Assembly: GCA_021840255.1 (NCBI GenBank)
Contig: JAKBYX010000011.1
Span: forward strand, 1-64,000
Length of the DNA stretch: 64,000 bases
Direction of reading: 5' to 3'
Source of the DNA: Nitrospirota bacterium
GTDB lineage: Bacteria > Nitrospirota > Thermodesulfovibrionia > Thermodesulfovibrionales > JdFR-88
Positions 1 to 8,744 of the stretch are shown here, piece by piece. The notes under the pieces are model-generated. The model ran no database searches. It was not told the origin of the DNA and saw only the letters and a list, made by a program, of their open reading frames with translations. Position numbers and translations under genes: made by a program. The first letter of the stretch is position 1. Each line of letters begins with the position of its first letter.

Positions 1-2
1 AT

Positions 3-428
3 CGCAGTGATTTGAAACCCGGACAATATTTATTGCTGGACCCAAAGCCGGTTGCGGCTTTTGAACGCGGGATCTCAAAAGAGACCAGGGCATATGTACT
101 GGACCGTAATGGCTTCACTTGCCAGATGTGCGGCGCCGTAGCCGGAGAGCCGCATCCCTACGATCCTTCCCGGAAAACCCGGCTCCATATCGGCCACATA
201 ATAGATAAATCTATGGGCGGCAATGACGAACCGTCCAACCTAAGGGCCATCTGTTCCGTTTGTAATGAAGGGGCACGAAATCTGACGCTGGACCGGCCAT
301 CGTTACAGAAGCTTTTGATCCAAGTGCGGCGTGCGGCGGGGGTTGATCAGGTTGAAGTGCTTCGCTGGCTGGTCCGGAAATTTCCAAAGCAAACGGCTGA
401 AACCCTGGCAAAAAACATCAATAAGTAA
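3..428 (+). CDS. HNH endonuclease, 5'-partial (restriction-type)
   Basis: The frame is open to the window edge, so the TTG at 12 in the ORF track is probably internal and the gene begins upstream. The visible protein has a zinc-finger-like HNH (treble-clef) core: CQMCG near residue 37, HIGHI near residue 60, then an asparagine-rich stretch NLRAICSVCN with the second CxxC. This is the arrangement of HNH nucleases with structural zinc and a beta-beta-alpha metal site. The gene is followed 30 bp later by vsr, the usual neighbour of a DNA cytosine methyltransferase, so I infer a type II restriction nuclease whose methyltransferase would lie left of the window. Target sequence cannot be read from this. 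HNH assignment is firm; restriction role is inference. Confidence 0.75.
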   Translation, partial: RSDLKPGQYLLLDPKPVAAFERGISKETRAYVLDRNGFTCQMCGAVAGEPHPYDPSRKTRLHIGHIIDKSMGGNDEPSNLRAICSVCNEGARNLTLDRPSLQKLLIQVRRAAGVDQVEVLRWLVRKFPKQTAETLAKNINK

Positions 429-458
429 GGTCTTACGTATTAGAGAGCATCGTGGCTT

Positions 459-863
459 ATGGATACCATCTCACCTGAACGGCGATCCGCAAATATGCGC
501 CTGATACGAAGCCGTGATACCTCGCCTGAAATAATTGTGCGGCGGCTTATTCACGGCATGGGTTTCCGGTTCCGTTTGCACGCCGCTGACCTTCCTGGCA
601 AACCAGACATTGTACTCCCCCGGCTTAAGCGCATCGTCGAAGTGAGGGGTTGTTTCTGGCACCAGCACCCCGGATGCATCGATTCGCATATTCCCAAAAC
701 CCGGATTAAATATTGGGCACCCAAATTGGCAAAAAATCAACAGCGCGATAAAGAGAATATGAATAAACTCCATGCGCTTGGCTGGCGTGTGCTCGTGGTT
801 TGGGAATGCGAAATTAAAAATATTAAGAAACTCTCTGGCCGGCTTGCCCGATTTCTTGGTTAA
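459..863 (+). CDS. vsr: Very short patch repair endonuclease (Vsr)
   Basis: Vsr nicks DNA 5' of the T in T:G mismatches created by deamination of 5-methylcytosine, beginning repair. The 134-residue protein matches the family in length and order: N-terminal MDTISPERRSANMRLIRSRD, the PDIVL strand bearing the catalytic aspartate, GCFWHQHPGC with the metal/zinc histidine and cysteine residues, then the conserved WECE near the C-terminus. Where the family usually has VFVHGCFWH this protein has VEVRGCFWH. No clear Shine-Dalgarno precedes the ATG. Its presence implies a partner cytosine-5 methyltransferase, which is not in this window. Together with the HNH gene it looks like the edge of a mobile restriction-modification module inserted beside uvrA. 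Confidence 0.92.
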   Translation: MDTISPERRSANMRLIRSRDTSPEIIVRRLIHGMGFRFRLHAADLPGKPDIVLPRLKRIVEVRGCFWHQHPGCIDSHIPKTRIKYWAPKLAKNQQRDKENMNKLHALGWRVLVVWECEIKNIKKLSGRLARFLG

Positions 864-944
864 AAGCAGGTTTGGCCAAACTGCGTCATTTTTTAAGTTC
901 TTCAGGAGAAGACCACGGCCATCCATTTAAGTTAAAATATAGCG

Positions 945-3752
945 ATGTCTTTTGAAGAGCTCATAATTGAGGGCGCGAAGCAGAACAACCTCAAAAACGT
1001 CTCTCTCGTTCTGCCGCACGACAAAGTCATCGCGGTAACCGGGGTGTCCGGATCGGGGAAATCATCCCTGGCCTTTGACACCATATTCGCGGAGGGGCAG
1101 TGGAGGTTCCTGGAGTCGCTGTCCACGTATGCCAGGCTTTTCCTTGAAAAGATGGACAGGCCCGCGGTCGATGCCATCCGCAATATCCGTCCGGCGATCG
1201 CGCTTGAACAGAGAAACCCTGTGCGCGGTTCCCGTTCCATTGTCGGCACCATTACAGAGATATACGATTATTTCAGGCTCCTTTATTCCAAGATAGGCGA
1301 GCCTTTCTGCCCTTCGTGCGGCCAGCCCATCCGCAAATGGGACCCCACGGCCATCAAACAGGGGCTTTTAAGCGCACACGCCAAAGAGCGCGCACTGATA
1401 GTCTTTGAGAGCCGTGAGCCCGCCGAGGTGCTGAAGGGCAGGGGATTTTACCGGTATTTTGACCAGGGCCGCGTGGTGGAATTTGAAGGGAAGGGCGAAG
1501 GAGACCATCCCTTTGAGATCTCTTCGAACGGCAACGGGCTGGCCGTTGTCCTTGACAGGCTTGTGATACGGGATGATCCCCGCCTTGCCGATTCCATAGA
1601 AACCGCCTTCAGGCACGGCGGAGGCAGGATGAAGGTGCTCCTAGCGGGGGAAGACGAGTCCTCCTGGAGGGAGCTGCGGTTTTCAGCCGGCAACGTCTGC
1701 GACAATTGCGGAAAAGAGCTTTTGGAGCCTTCCCCCCTGCTTTTCTCTTTCAATCACCCGATAGGGGCCTGCCCGGAGTGCAAGGGCTTTGGCAATATCC
1801 TCCGGTATTCCGAGGACCTCATAGTGCCGGACCCTTACCTGTCCGTTTCTGAGGGGGCCATAGAGCCATGGGAAAAACCCTCTTACAAATGGTGGAAGAG
1901 GCAGATGCTTAAGGCGTTCAAGAATGCAGACAAAAAAGGAAAAGAAAAAGGAAAAAATGCTTTTCCGATAGATAAACCGTGGAGGGAGCTTTTCAAGAGT
2001 GAAAAAGAGACGCTGTTTAAGGGCAGCGCGGATTTTTACGGCATAGACGATTTCTTCGAGGACCTTGAAGCCAGGCGCTACAAGCTCCACGTGCGGGTTT
2101 TCCTGTCACGGTACAGGAAGGGACAGACCTGTCCGGCATGTGGGGGGAAGCGGCTCAGGCCGGAGGCCCTGGCATACAGGGTGGGCGGCAAGGACATAGC
2201 GGAGCTCACCGCCATGCCCGTGGGCGCGCTTGATGCGCTTTTTTCCTGTCCCTCACATGATTTCCTGGCGCTTTCTCCCGCAAACGCGGCGATAGCCAGG
2301 GAACCCCTGAGGCAGATAAAACTGAAACTGGGTTTTTTAAAGCGGGTAGGTCTGGATTACCTTGGCCTGGACCGTGAGGCAAGGACGCTTTCGGGCGGGG
2401 AATACCAGAGGGTGAACCTCTCAAACCAGCTTGCCTCCAGGCTTACTGGTACGCTCTATGTCCTTGACGAGCCGACCGTGGGCCTGCATCCGCGGGACAC
2501 GGAGCGGGTGGCGGACATCATGGCGGAGCTTTCCTCCCTTGGCAACACCCTTGTGGTGGTGGAGCACGACAAGGAGATCATCGAGCGGGCGGACTGGGTG
2601 GTGGAACTGGGCCCCGGCGGCGGGCACCTGGGGGGCTCCGTGGTCTTCTCCGGCACTCAAAAGGAGTTTCTGGAGACGGCGGATACTCTTACTTCCCGCT
2701 ATATCAAGGGAACAGACCGGATAAAGCCTCCCTCATCCAGGCGCAAGCCTTCGGGCTGGCTCGCTCTCTCCGGGGCAAGCGGCAATAACCTGAAAGGGAT
2801 CGATCTGAAGATACCGCTTGGCGCCTTTACGGTGGTTTCGGGCGTGTCCGGCTCCGGCAAGAGCAGCCTGGTGGTAGAGACCCTTTACCGGGCACTTGCC
2901 AGAACTCTCAAGGTGGAGCCTGAGCCTCCTTTGCCATACAAAACGCTGCGAGGCATGGAGGCTATACACGGCGTTAAACTGATAGACCAGAGCCCGATCG
3001 GCAGAACCCCGAGGTCCAACCCGGTCACCTATCTAAAGATATTCGATCAGATAAGGAAGCTCTATGCCTCCCAGCCGGAGGCAAAGGCTCACGGCTACGG
3101 GCCTGGTTTCTTTTCGTTCAATGTTCCAGGGGGAAGGTGCCCCACATGCGGCGGGGAGGGTTACCAGAAGTTCGAGATGTATTTTTTTGAAGACCTTTTT
3201 ATTAAATGCGAAGATTGCGGGGCCAGCCGCTACACTCCCGAGGCGCTGCGCGTTCATTACAGGGATCGGGACATAAGCCAGGTGCTGGAAATGACCGTGG
3301 AGGAGGCCTCAGGGTTTTTCAGCGGCATCCCGGCGATAGCCGGCAAGCTTTCCCAGCTTGAGGAGATCGGCCTTGGATATCTTAAACTGGGGCAGCCTGC
3401 GACAACATTGTCCGGCGGGGAGGCGCAGCGGCTTAAGATATGCGCGGAGCTTGGCCTTCCGCGCAAATCGGATTTTCTTTATGTGCTCGACGAGCCCACG
3501 GTGGGGCTTCACTATTACGATGTCGGGGCCCTCTTGAAGATGTTGGGCAAGCTTGTGGACAGGGGCGGCACAGTAGTGGTCATTGAACACAATCTGGACG
3601 TTGTTGAAGCTGCGGACTGGGTTATAGACCTTGGCCCCGAAGGCGGGGAAAAGGGAGGCTGGATCGTTTACCAGGGCACTCCCGAGGGTCTCCGGAAAGA
3701 ACCCCGCTCCCATACGGGGCGCTACCTTAAAAAGCATCAGGGCAAACGGTAA
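945..3752 (+). CDS. uvrA: UvrA, excinuclease ABC subunit A (divergent)
   Basis: UvrA is the dimeric ABC ATPase that recognises DNA lesions and loads UvrB in nucleotide excision repair. The 935-residue protein has two ABC modules: Walker A GVSGSGKSS near residues 33-41 and again near 630, signature motifs LSGGEYQRV and LSGGEAQRL, and Walker B YVLDEPTVGLH twice. Zinc-binding pairs are visible as FCPSCG, CDNCG/CPEC and CPTCGGEGYQKFEMYF with CEDC. The region after the first zinc pair reads LEQRNPVRGSRSIVGT rather than the textbook DQKTTSRNPRSTVGT, so this is a divergent member and could be a UvrA paralog. No other uvr gene is nearby. Start chosen at the first ATG; no strong ribosome site is visible. 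Confidence 0.9.
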   Translation: MSFEELIIEGAKQNNLKNVSLVLPHDKVIAVTGVSGSGKSSLAFDTIFAEGQWRFLESLSTYARLFLEKMDRPAVDAIRNIRPAIALEQRNPVRGSRSIVGTITEIYDYFRLLYSKIGEPFCPSCGQPIRKWDPTAIKQGLLSAHAKERALIVFESREPAEVLKGRGFYRYFDQGRVVEFEGKGEGDHPFEISSNGNGLAVVLDRLVIRDDPRLADSIETAFRHGGGRMKVLLAGEDESSWRELRFSAGNVCDNCGKELLEPSPLLFSFNHPIGACPECKGFGNILRYSEDLIVPDPYLSVSEGAIEPWEKPSYKWWKRQMLKAFKNADKKGKEKGKNAFPIDKPWRELFKSEKETLFKGSADFYGIDDFFEDLEARRYKLHVRVFLSRYRKGQTCPACGGKRLRPEALAYRVGGKDIAELTAMPVGALDALFSCPSHDFLALSPANAAIAREPLRQIKLKLGFLKRVGLDYLGLDREARTLSGGEYQRVNLSNQLASRLTGTLYVLDEPTVGLHPRDTERVADIMAELSSLGNTLVVVEHDKEIIERADWVVELGPGGGHLGGSVVFSGTQKEFLETADTLTSRYIKGTDRIKPPSSRRKPSGWLALSGASGNNLKGIDLKIPLGAFTVVSGVSGSGKSSLVVETLYRALARTLKVEPEPPLPYKTLRGMEAIHGVKLIDQSPIGRTPRSNPVTYLKIFDQIRKLYASQPEAKAHGYGPGFFSFNVPGGRCPTCGGEGYQKFEMYFFEDLFIKCEDCGASRYTPEALRVHYRDRDISQVLEMTVEEASGFFSGIPAIAGKLSQLEEIGLGYLKLGQPATTLSGGEAQRLKICAELGLPRKSDFLYVLDEPTVGLHYYDVGALLKMLGKLVDRGGTVVVIEHNLDVVEAADWVIDLGPEGGEKGGWIVYQGTPEGLRKEPRSHTGRYLKKHQGKR

Positions 3753-3877
3753 AAAGCAGGCCGTTATCCGCCCCTCTCAGCAATATTTTCGATGTTCTGG
3801 TAAAATTGCGGCAGGAATAAAAAAGTCCTGCACCGGGAAAAAGAAAAAACGCTTTTTGATTGTGGGGGGTTTTTCCG

Positions 3878-4318
3878 ATGAGTACTGCGAGGGAGCTTTT
3901 TGAAAAAGGGGAGGAACTCCTCAGAAAGGGCGAAAGGCTAGCGGCCCTGGCCAGCTTCGAAAAATCCCTCAAGCTGGACGAATCCAATCTCCTGTGCAAA
4001 TCTTACCTGGCCCTTCTTTCCGCCACCCAGAGAGGACAGCTGGAAAACGCGGTAAAGGCCTCCGAGGACATTGTGGAGCAGTCCCCGGGGGAGCCTCTGG
4101 TCTATTTGAACCTTGGCAGGCTTTATCTCATAGCGGAGAGGAAGCAGGACGCGGTGACCACGCTTCGAAAGGGCGCATCCATCAGGAAACTTCCGGAGAT
4201 AGAGCAACTGCTGGAGTCCCTGGGCTTGCGCAAAAAACCGGTCATCGGGTTTCTGTCCAGGCAGAATCCCATCAATAAATTTTTGGGGCTCCTGCTTAAA
4301 AAACTTCATCTCAGATAA
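3878..4318 (+). CDS. Small tetratricopeptide-repeat protein
   Basis: The track starts this ORF at a TTG (3860), but the ATG at 3878 is preferred: it follows a GGGGGG tract at suitable distance and gives MSTARELFEKGEELL, a natural first TPR helix. The 146-residue protein is almost entirely alpha-helical, with two to three TPR-like units (GERLAALASFEKSLKLDESN; PLVYLNLGRLYLIAERKQDA) and a basic C-terminal tail ending KLHLR. No signal peptide or transmembrane segment is seen, so it is probably a cytoplasmic protein-interaction adaptor. It sits alone between uvrA and mtnA with 100 and 60 bp gaps and nothing around it reveals its partner. Confidence 0.75.
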   Translation: MSTARELFEKGEELLRKGERLAALASFEKSLKLDESNLLCKSYLALLSATQRGQLENAVKASEDIVEQSPGEPLVYLNLGRLYLIAERKQDAVTTLRKGASIRKLPEIEQLLESLGLRKKPVIGFLSRQNPINKFLGLLLKKLHLR

Positions 4319-4378
4319 GGCCTGAAGCCGTTAAGTGGTTGCAAAAATCCCTCATCGGCTGGTTTAATATGAGCAGAC

Positions 4379-5509
4379 ATGCTTAACGCGATAGAGCAAA
4401 AAGAAGGCAAGGTCTATATCCTTGACCAAAGCAAGCTCCCCCACGAGATAGACCTCATTGAATGCAAAAGCTGGAAGGATGTGGCTTGGTGCATCCGGGA
4501 GCTGAAAATAAGAGGAGCCCCGGCTATAGGCATAGCCGCCGCAATGGGAGTGGCCCTTGGCGCCCAAGCGGCGCGGGCCGGAAGCGCAGAGGCGCTTGCA
4601 GGGGCGCTTGGGCCGGTTTATGAAGGGCTTCTGGCAACCCGGCCGACGGCGGTCAATATCAAATGGGCCGTTGACAGGATGAAGGCCAGGCTTGCCGGGT
4701 GTAAGGGCAGCGTTAATGAGGTGAGGGCAACCCTCTGGCAGGAAGCCCAATCCATACTGGAAGAGGACATCAGGATCAACAAGACCATCGGCGCATGGGG
4801 TGCGCAGTTCATAAATGACGGGGATGTGGTCCTCACTCACTGCAATGCCGGGGCGCTGGCCACGGGGGGATATGGCACGGCGACCGCCGCGATCTTTGTT
4901 GCCAGGGAACAGGGCAAAAAAATCCATGTGATCGTCGATGAGACCAGGCCTGTCCTTCAGGGGGCAAGGCTGACCGCCTTTGAGATGAAAGAGGCGGGCA
5001 TTCCGATGACCCTTATCACGGACAACTCCGCTGGCGCCCTTATGAGAAGAGGGGAGATAGACCTGGCCATTGTGGGCACGGACAGGACCACAAGGAACGG
5101 GGACGTTGCAAACAAGATAGGCACTTATACGGTGGCCGTGCTGTGCAAGGAACACGGGCTGCCTTTCTACGTGGCCGCCCCGTTGAGCAGCATAGATTTT
5201 TCGATGGCCTCGGGCGACATGATACCCATCGAGGAGAGAGACCCTGAAGAAGTGGCGTCTCTGGCCGGCAAAAGAATAGCACCTCACGGGGTAAACGCAA
5301 GGAACATGGCCTTTGATGTCACTCCGGCCAAATATGTGACCGCCATCATTACGGAGCTTGGGGTCTTTAAGCCCGGCGAACTGAAGAAACTTGCGCCGGG
5401 GAAGACAAAAGAAAATAAAACAGAAAAACCTTCTGTGGCGATGCGGGAAGGTGTGCGGCAGCCAGCAAGCGGGGCGAAAAAGGAAAAAGTCCGGAAGCAG
5501 AAAAAGTAG
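4379..5509 (+). CDS. mtnA: S-methyl-5-thioribose-1-phosphate isomerase
   Basis: MtnA converts methylthioribose-1-phosphate to methylthioribulose-1-phosphate in the methionine salvage pathway, which recycles the methylthioadenosine left by spermidine synthesis. Family landmarks are present: IRGAPAIGIAAAMG near residue 45, the catalytic cysteine in THCNAGALATGGYGTA near 160, and the catalytic aspartate in GTDRTTRNGDVANKIGTY near 240. The family core ends around residue 340 (FKPGEL); a further 35-residue lysine-rich tail is unusual and is encoded in A-rich DNA. It is followed 1 bp later by the prenyl synthase, so they are probably co-transcribed. No other mtn gene is in the window; speE at 57.4 kb is the likely source of its substrate. 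Confidence 0.93.
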   Translation: MLNAIEQKEGKVYILDQSKLPHEIDLIECKSWKDVAWCIRELKIRGAPAIGIAAAMGVALGAQAARAGSAEALAGALGPVYEGLLATRPTAVNIKWAVDRMKARLAGCKGSVNEVRATLWQEAQSILEEDIRINKTIGAWGAQFINDGDVVLTHCNAGALATGGYGTATAAIFVAREQGKKIHVIVDETRPVLQGARLTAFEMKEAGIPMTLITDNSAGALMRRGEIDLAIVGTDRTTRNGDVANKIGTYTVAVLCKEHGLPFYVAAPLSSIDFSMASGDMIPIEERDPEEVASLAGKRIAPHGVNARNMAFDVTPAKYVTAIITELGVFKPGELKKLAPGKTKENKTEKPSVAMREGVRQPASGAKKEKVRKQKK

Positions 5510-5510
5510 A

Positions 5511-6500
5511 ATGATCAAGGAAGTCAACCAGGACATAAAAAAGATATTTGATTCCTACGAAGGGGACCTCCTCCGCGTGGAGGAAAGCCTCAGAGGGCTT
5601 TTCGCCAGCGATATCGTTCTCATACCGCTTATCGGACGCTACCTTGTCGAGGGTGGAGGCAAGCGCATAAGGCCTGTTTTTCTGCTTGTGAGCGCAAGGC
5701 TTTCCGGCTACATGGGCTCCGGCCATATCACGCTTGCGGGGGTCATAGAATCGATACACAGCGCCTCCCTCCTGCACGATGACGTGGTGGATACGGCAGA
5801 GGTGAGAAGGGGCAGGCCGGCGGCGCATGTGACATGGGGCAATCAGGCCGTTGTGCTTGTAGGGGATTTTCTGTACGCAAATGCCCTTAAACAGGCCGTG
5901 ACCTCCGGGGACATAAGGGTCATCGGTGCGCTGTCCGGCGCCGTGACCTCCATGACCGAAGGGGAGCTCCTTCAGCTTGAAAAATCGGGTGACGTGAACA
6001 TAACCGAGGATGATTACATAAAGATAATCTCTTCCAAAACGGGAGTTCTGATGTCGGCTGCATGCAGGATCGGGGCGCTCCTGGGAGGAGCTCCTCCCGA
6101 ATGGGAGGAGGCCCTGGCCCGGTTCGGGCTCAAGGCGGGAATAACGTTTCAAATGGCCGATGACGTGCTGGACTATATGGCTGGCGATGGCGGGTTTGGC
6201 AAGAAACTTGGCAAGGACTTGGAGGAGGGCAAGATAACCCTTCCTCTTATAAACCTGCTCAGGGAGGCCAGCGGGAGCGAGCGCGATGAGATAAAGGGCA
6301 TCCTTGAGAGCGGCCCCACCCGGGAGGGCCTGGGCAGAGTGCTTGAGCTGTTCAAGAAATACGACGCGGTGAACGTTGCGCTTGAAAAGGCCAGGCGGTA
6401 TCTTGATGACGCAAAGGCTGAACTTAATATAATCAGGGATTGTCCCGAGAAACAGGAACTCCTCACCCTTGCCGATTATGCCCTGAAAAGGGAATTTTAA
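5511..6500 (+). CDS. Polyprenyl diphosphate synthase (IspA/IspB family)
   Basis: Trans-prenyl chain elongating enzyme that condenses isopentenyl diphosphate with allylic diphosphates; most likely makes the quinone side chain. The ATG at 5511, one base after the mtnA stop, gives a normal 329-residue protein; the track start at 5391 overlaps mtnA by 120 bp and is rejected. Diagnostic motifs: GGGKRIRP near residue 47, first aspartate-rich motif LLHDDVVD near 85, second FQMADDVLD near 212, followed by [12 protein letters not shown]. The length and motif pattern fit octaprenyl/heptaprenyl-type synthases better than short-chain farnesyl synthases, but chain length cannot be decided from sequence reading alone. 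Confidence 0.92.
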   Translation: MIKEVNQDIKKIFDSYEGDLLRVEESLRGLFASDIVLIPLIGRYLVEGGGKRIRPVFLLVSARLSGYMGSGHITLAGVIESIHSASLLHDDVVDTAEVRRGRPAAHVTWGNQAVVLVGDFLYANALKQAVTSGDIRVIGALSGAVTSMTEGELLQLEKSGDVNITEDDYIKIISSKTGVLMSAACRIGALLGGAPPEWEEALARFGLKAGITFQMADDVLDYMAGDGGFGKKLGKDLEEGKITLPLINLLREASGSERDEIKGILESGPTREGLGRVLELFKKYDAVNVALEKARRYLDDAKAELNIIRDCPEKQELLTLADYALKREF

Positions 6501-6514
6501 AGGATGCGCCGCCT

Positions 6515-7036
6515 ATGCACCCACCCATGCACCCTATAGTAGCCCTCGTAAAAAAAGCGGTTGATATCTATGTGAGGGAAGGGAAGGTCATATCAGACAC
6601 CGGTGAGCTTTCCAAGGAACTTACGGAGAAGGCTGGTGTCTTTGTCTGTCTTAAAAAAAAAGGCCAGCTAAGGGGCTGTATTGGCACTATTGAACCTGTC
6701 ACCGGCTGCGCCTCCCTGGAAGCGGTAAGAAACGCCATAGCCTCAGCCACCGAGGACCCCCGTTTTTTCCCGGTGTCGGAAGACGAATTGGAAGAACTGG
6801 ACTATTCCGTTGATGTCCTTTGCCCGCCCGAGAAAGTAAATTCCCTATCGGACCTTGATGCCAAAAAATATGGCGTAATAGTATCAAAGGGGGCTAGGAA
6901 AGGTCTTCTCCTTCCCGACATCGAAGGGGTCAATACCACGGAAGAGCAGGTGAGGATAGCCATGTTGAAGGCGGGCATTCCGCCTGGGGAAAAAGACATA
7001 GAGATATACAGGTTCGAAGTTAAGAGGTATTCCTGA
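6515..7036 (+). CDS. amrA: AmmeMemoRadiSam system protein A (AMMECR1 family)
   Basis: Member of the AMMECR1 family, the A component of the AmmeMemoRadiSam set, which in many anaerobes comes with a Memo-like protein and a radical SAM enzyme. Biochemical role is not settled. The conserved core [21 protein letters not shown] (here from about residue 40) is the family hallmark. The ATG at 6515 is preceded by AAAGGA about nine bases upstream; a second ATG four codons later is possible. The track start at 6440 runs inside the prenyl synthase and is rejected. The partner B and radical SAM genes are not in the window. The next gene starts 1 bp after its stop. Confidence 0.88.
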   Translation: MHPPMHPIVALVKKAVDIYVREGKVISDTGELSKELTEKAGVFVCLKKKGQLRGCIGTIEPVTGCASLEAVRNAIASATEDPRFFPVSEDELEELDYSVDVLCPPEKVNSLSDLDAKKYGVIVSKGARKGLLLPDIEGVNTTEEQVRIAMLKAGIPPGEKDIEIYRFEVKRYS

Positions 7037-7037
7037 G

Positions 7038-8579
7038 ATGAATGAAGAACAGGACGAAAAGCAAACACTGCCGCTTAAAGGGAATTTCCAGCAGGACGCG
7101 TCTTTCCCAAGGCTCCTTGCGTTTCTGAACGAATCCGGGCGGACCGGCACACTCACGGTCACATCCGGCGCGATCGCCAAAAAAGTGTACATGAAAGATG
7201 GGGAGGCGGTGTTCGCCTCATCGAACAGCAACGACGACTGGCTGGGTGTCGCGCTCGTAAAGGCCGGGAAGATCTCCCTTCAGCAGTTCGATTACTCCAC
7301 AGAGATAATGAAAAAGTCCGGCAAGAGGCACGGCGCGGTGCTCGTTGAGCTTGGTTATATCACTCCCAAGGAGCTTTTCTGGGCAGTTAAATACCAGGTG
7401 AGAGAGATAATCTACAGCCTCTTTGAGTATGACAGGGCCGAATACGAGTTTGTGGAAAGCCAGATACCCGATGAGGTCATTACATTGAAGATGAGCACCG
7501 GCAGCCTCATATATGAGGGGGTAAGCCGGATAGACAATCTTATACGCATCAAGGAGGAGATACCTCCGGTATGGACGACGCTGCAGTTGAATGATGACCC
7601 CTTGCGGCTCTTCCAGAACGTCCAGTTCTCTCCCAAGGACAAAAAGATACTGTCACTGGTAGACGGGCAAAGGACCATCAAGCAGGTGATAGAGGATTCC
7701 TGGTTCAACAGCTTCGAGGCGATGAAGATAGTCTATGTTTTCTGGGCAATAGGGATACTGACCGAAAAGAAGATGGAGACGGAAAACATCACTCTGGACG
7801 TTCTTCTCCATGAGCCCCTGCCCGGGGAGGGGCGGGACGCCTTCGCCTCAAAGGTGGTGGCCTTTCACTCTAAACTCCCAGGGATGGACCCGTATGAGCT
7901 TTTGGGGCTGGACGCGGGGGCAACCACCCAGGAGACAAAGAAAAACTATTACCGGCTCGCCAGGGAGTTCCACCCGGAGAGGGTGTTTGATTCCGATGAG
8001 CAGCAGTTGAAGGAAAAGCTCGTTGATATATTCGATGCCGTAAAGGGGGCTTACATTGCGCTTATGCGGCAGCACGCGCAGGACGAGGCCGGCGCGGCAA
8101 CCTCAACGGCGCCTGAAATTAAAAGTGAAAATGACCCAGTAGAGGCCGGTCTTCCTGTAAACAATATAGAGGCGGCCGGAAATAATATAGAGGCGTACGA
8201 ATATACAGAGGCCGCAGAAAACAATATAGGGCCGCGCGAGGATGCCCCCCAAAAAGCTGACGCTGCTCAAAGCAGCGGTGAAGCGCCCGGCCTGATCGGG
8301 TCTTTAAGGGAGGCAACCCGGAGCGACCCTTTAAACCCTGAACACTGGAGACGTCTTGCCCTGGCACTGAGCAGTGGGTATGGCGATTTTTTTGAGGAGG
8401 CGGAGAGGGCGATGTTCGAGGCCTTAGGGCTCTCCCCGCTGGAAGGAGACTGCTATGCGGAGCTTGGGTATATTTATCTGAAGGCCGGAAGAAGCGGAGA
8501 GGCAAAGAGGCAGTTTGAAAAAGCCCTCGTCCTGGACCCCGAAAATCAAAAAGCCTTGGAAGGGTTGAGGCACTTTTAG
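7038..8579 (+). CDS. DUF4388 (PATAN-like) protein with J-like domain and TPR
   Basis: A 513-residue three-part protein. Residues about 8-180 match the DUF4388/PATAN type (LPLKGNFQQDASFPRLLAFL; TGTLTVTSG; KVYMKDGEAVFASS), a domain common in Myxococcota, Geobacter-like and Nitrospirota proteins linked to regulators and motility. Residues about 280-340 form a J-like domain (DPYELLGLDAG, then YYRLAREFHPERVF) in which the invariant HPD is HPE, so it probably cannot stimulate DnaK ATPase normally. An acidic low-complexity linker (about 350-410) precedes a C-terminal TPR pair ending in ALVLDPENQKALEGL. Start overlaps the amrA stop region. Function unknown; a scaffold or regulatory adaptor is my guess. 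Confidence 0.85.
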   Translation: MNEEQDEKQTLPLKGNFQQDASFPRLLAFLNESGRTGTLTVTSGAIAKKVYMKDGEAVFASSNSNDDWLGVALVKAGKISLQQFDYSTEIMKKSGKRHGAVLVELGYITPKELFWAVKYQVREIIYSLFEYDRAEYEFVESQIPDEVITLKMSTGSLIYEGVSRIDNLIRIKEEIPPVWTTLQLNDDPLRLFQNVQFSPKDKKILSLVDGQRTIKQVIEDSWFNSFEAMKIVYVFWAIGILTEKKMETENITLDVLLHEPLPGEGRDAFASKVVAFHSKLPGMDPYELLGLDAGATTQETKKNYYRLAREFHPERVFDSDEQQLKEKLVDIFDAVKGAYIALMRQHAQDEAGAATSTAPEIKSENDPVEAGLPVNNIEAAGNNIEAYEYTEAAENNIGPREDAPQKADAAQSSGEAPGLIGSLREATRSDPLNPEHWRRLALALSSGYGDFFEEAERAMFEALGLSPLEGDCYAELGYIYLKAGRSGEAKRQFEKALVLDPENQKALEGLRHF

Positions 8580-8633
8580 GTTTTAGCGTTGCAACACGTC
8601 TTTATTTTTCGCGCACAATATTAAAAGAAACAA

Positions 8634-8649
8634 CCGTGCCGCGGCACGG
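8634..8649. other. Perfect 16 bp palindrome CCGTGCCGCGGCACGG
   Basis: Lies in the 165 bp gap between the convergent DUF4388 gene and the bactofilin gene. The symmetry is exact over all 16 bases. There is no T-tract directly after it on either strand, so it is not a typical intrinsic terminator, though it may help end both transcripts or bind a dimeric protein. The rest of the gap holds a GC-rich stretch with an AAAGGAGG-ATG pair that encodes only five codons. Confidence 0.5.
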
Positions 8650-8744
8650 AATCACGGCAAAAGGAGGGCGGAGCAGGCCCCGCCCCCATGAATCCCAAAA
8701 AATAAATCAATAAAGAATTTTTTTGTTTGAACCCAAAGACAGAC

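Noticed and set aside
4364-5536. 390-aa minus ORF opposite mtnA
   Set aside because: Antisense shadow; mtnA motifs are intact on plus.
8688-8705. Mini-ORF ATG-AAT-CCC-AAA-AAA-TAA after AAAGGAGGGCGG
   Set aside because: Five codons only; good ribosome-site resemblance but no reason to call a gene.
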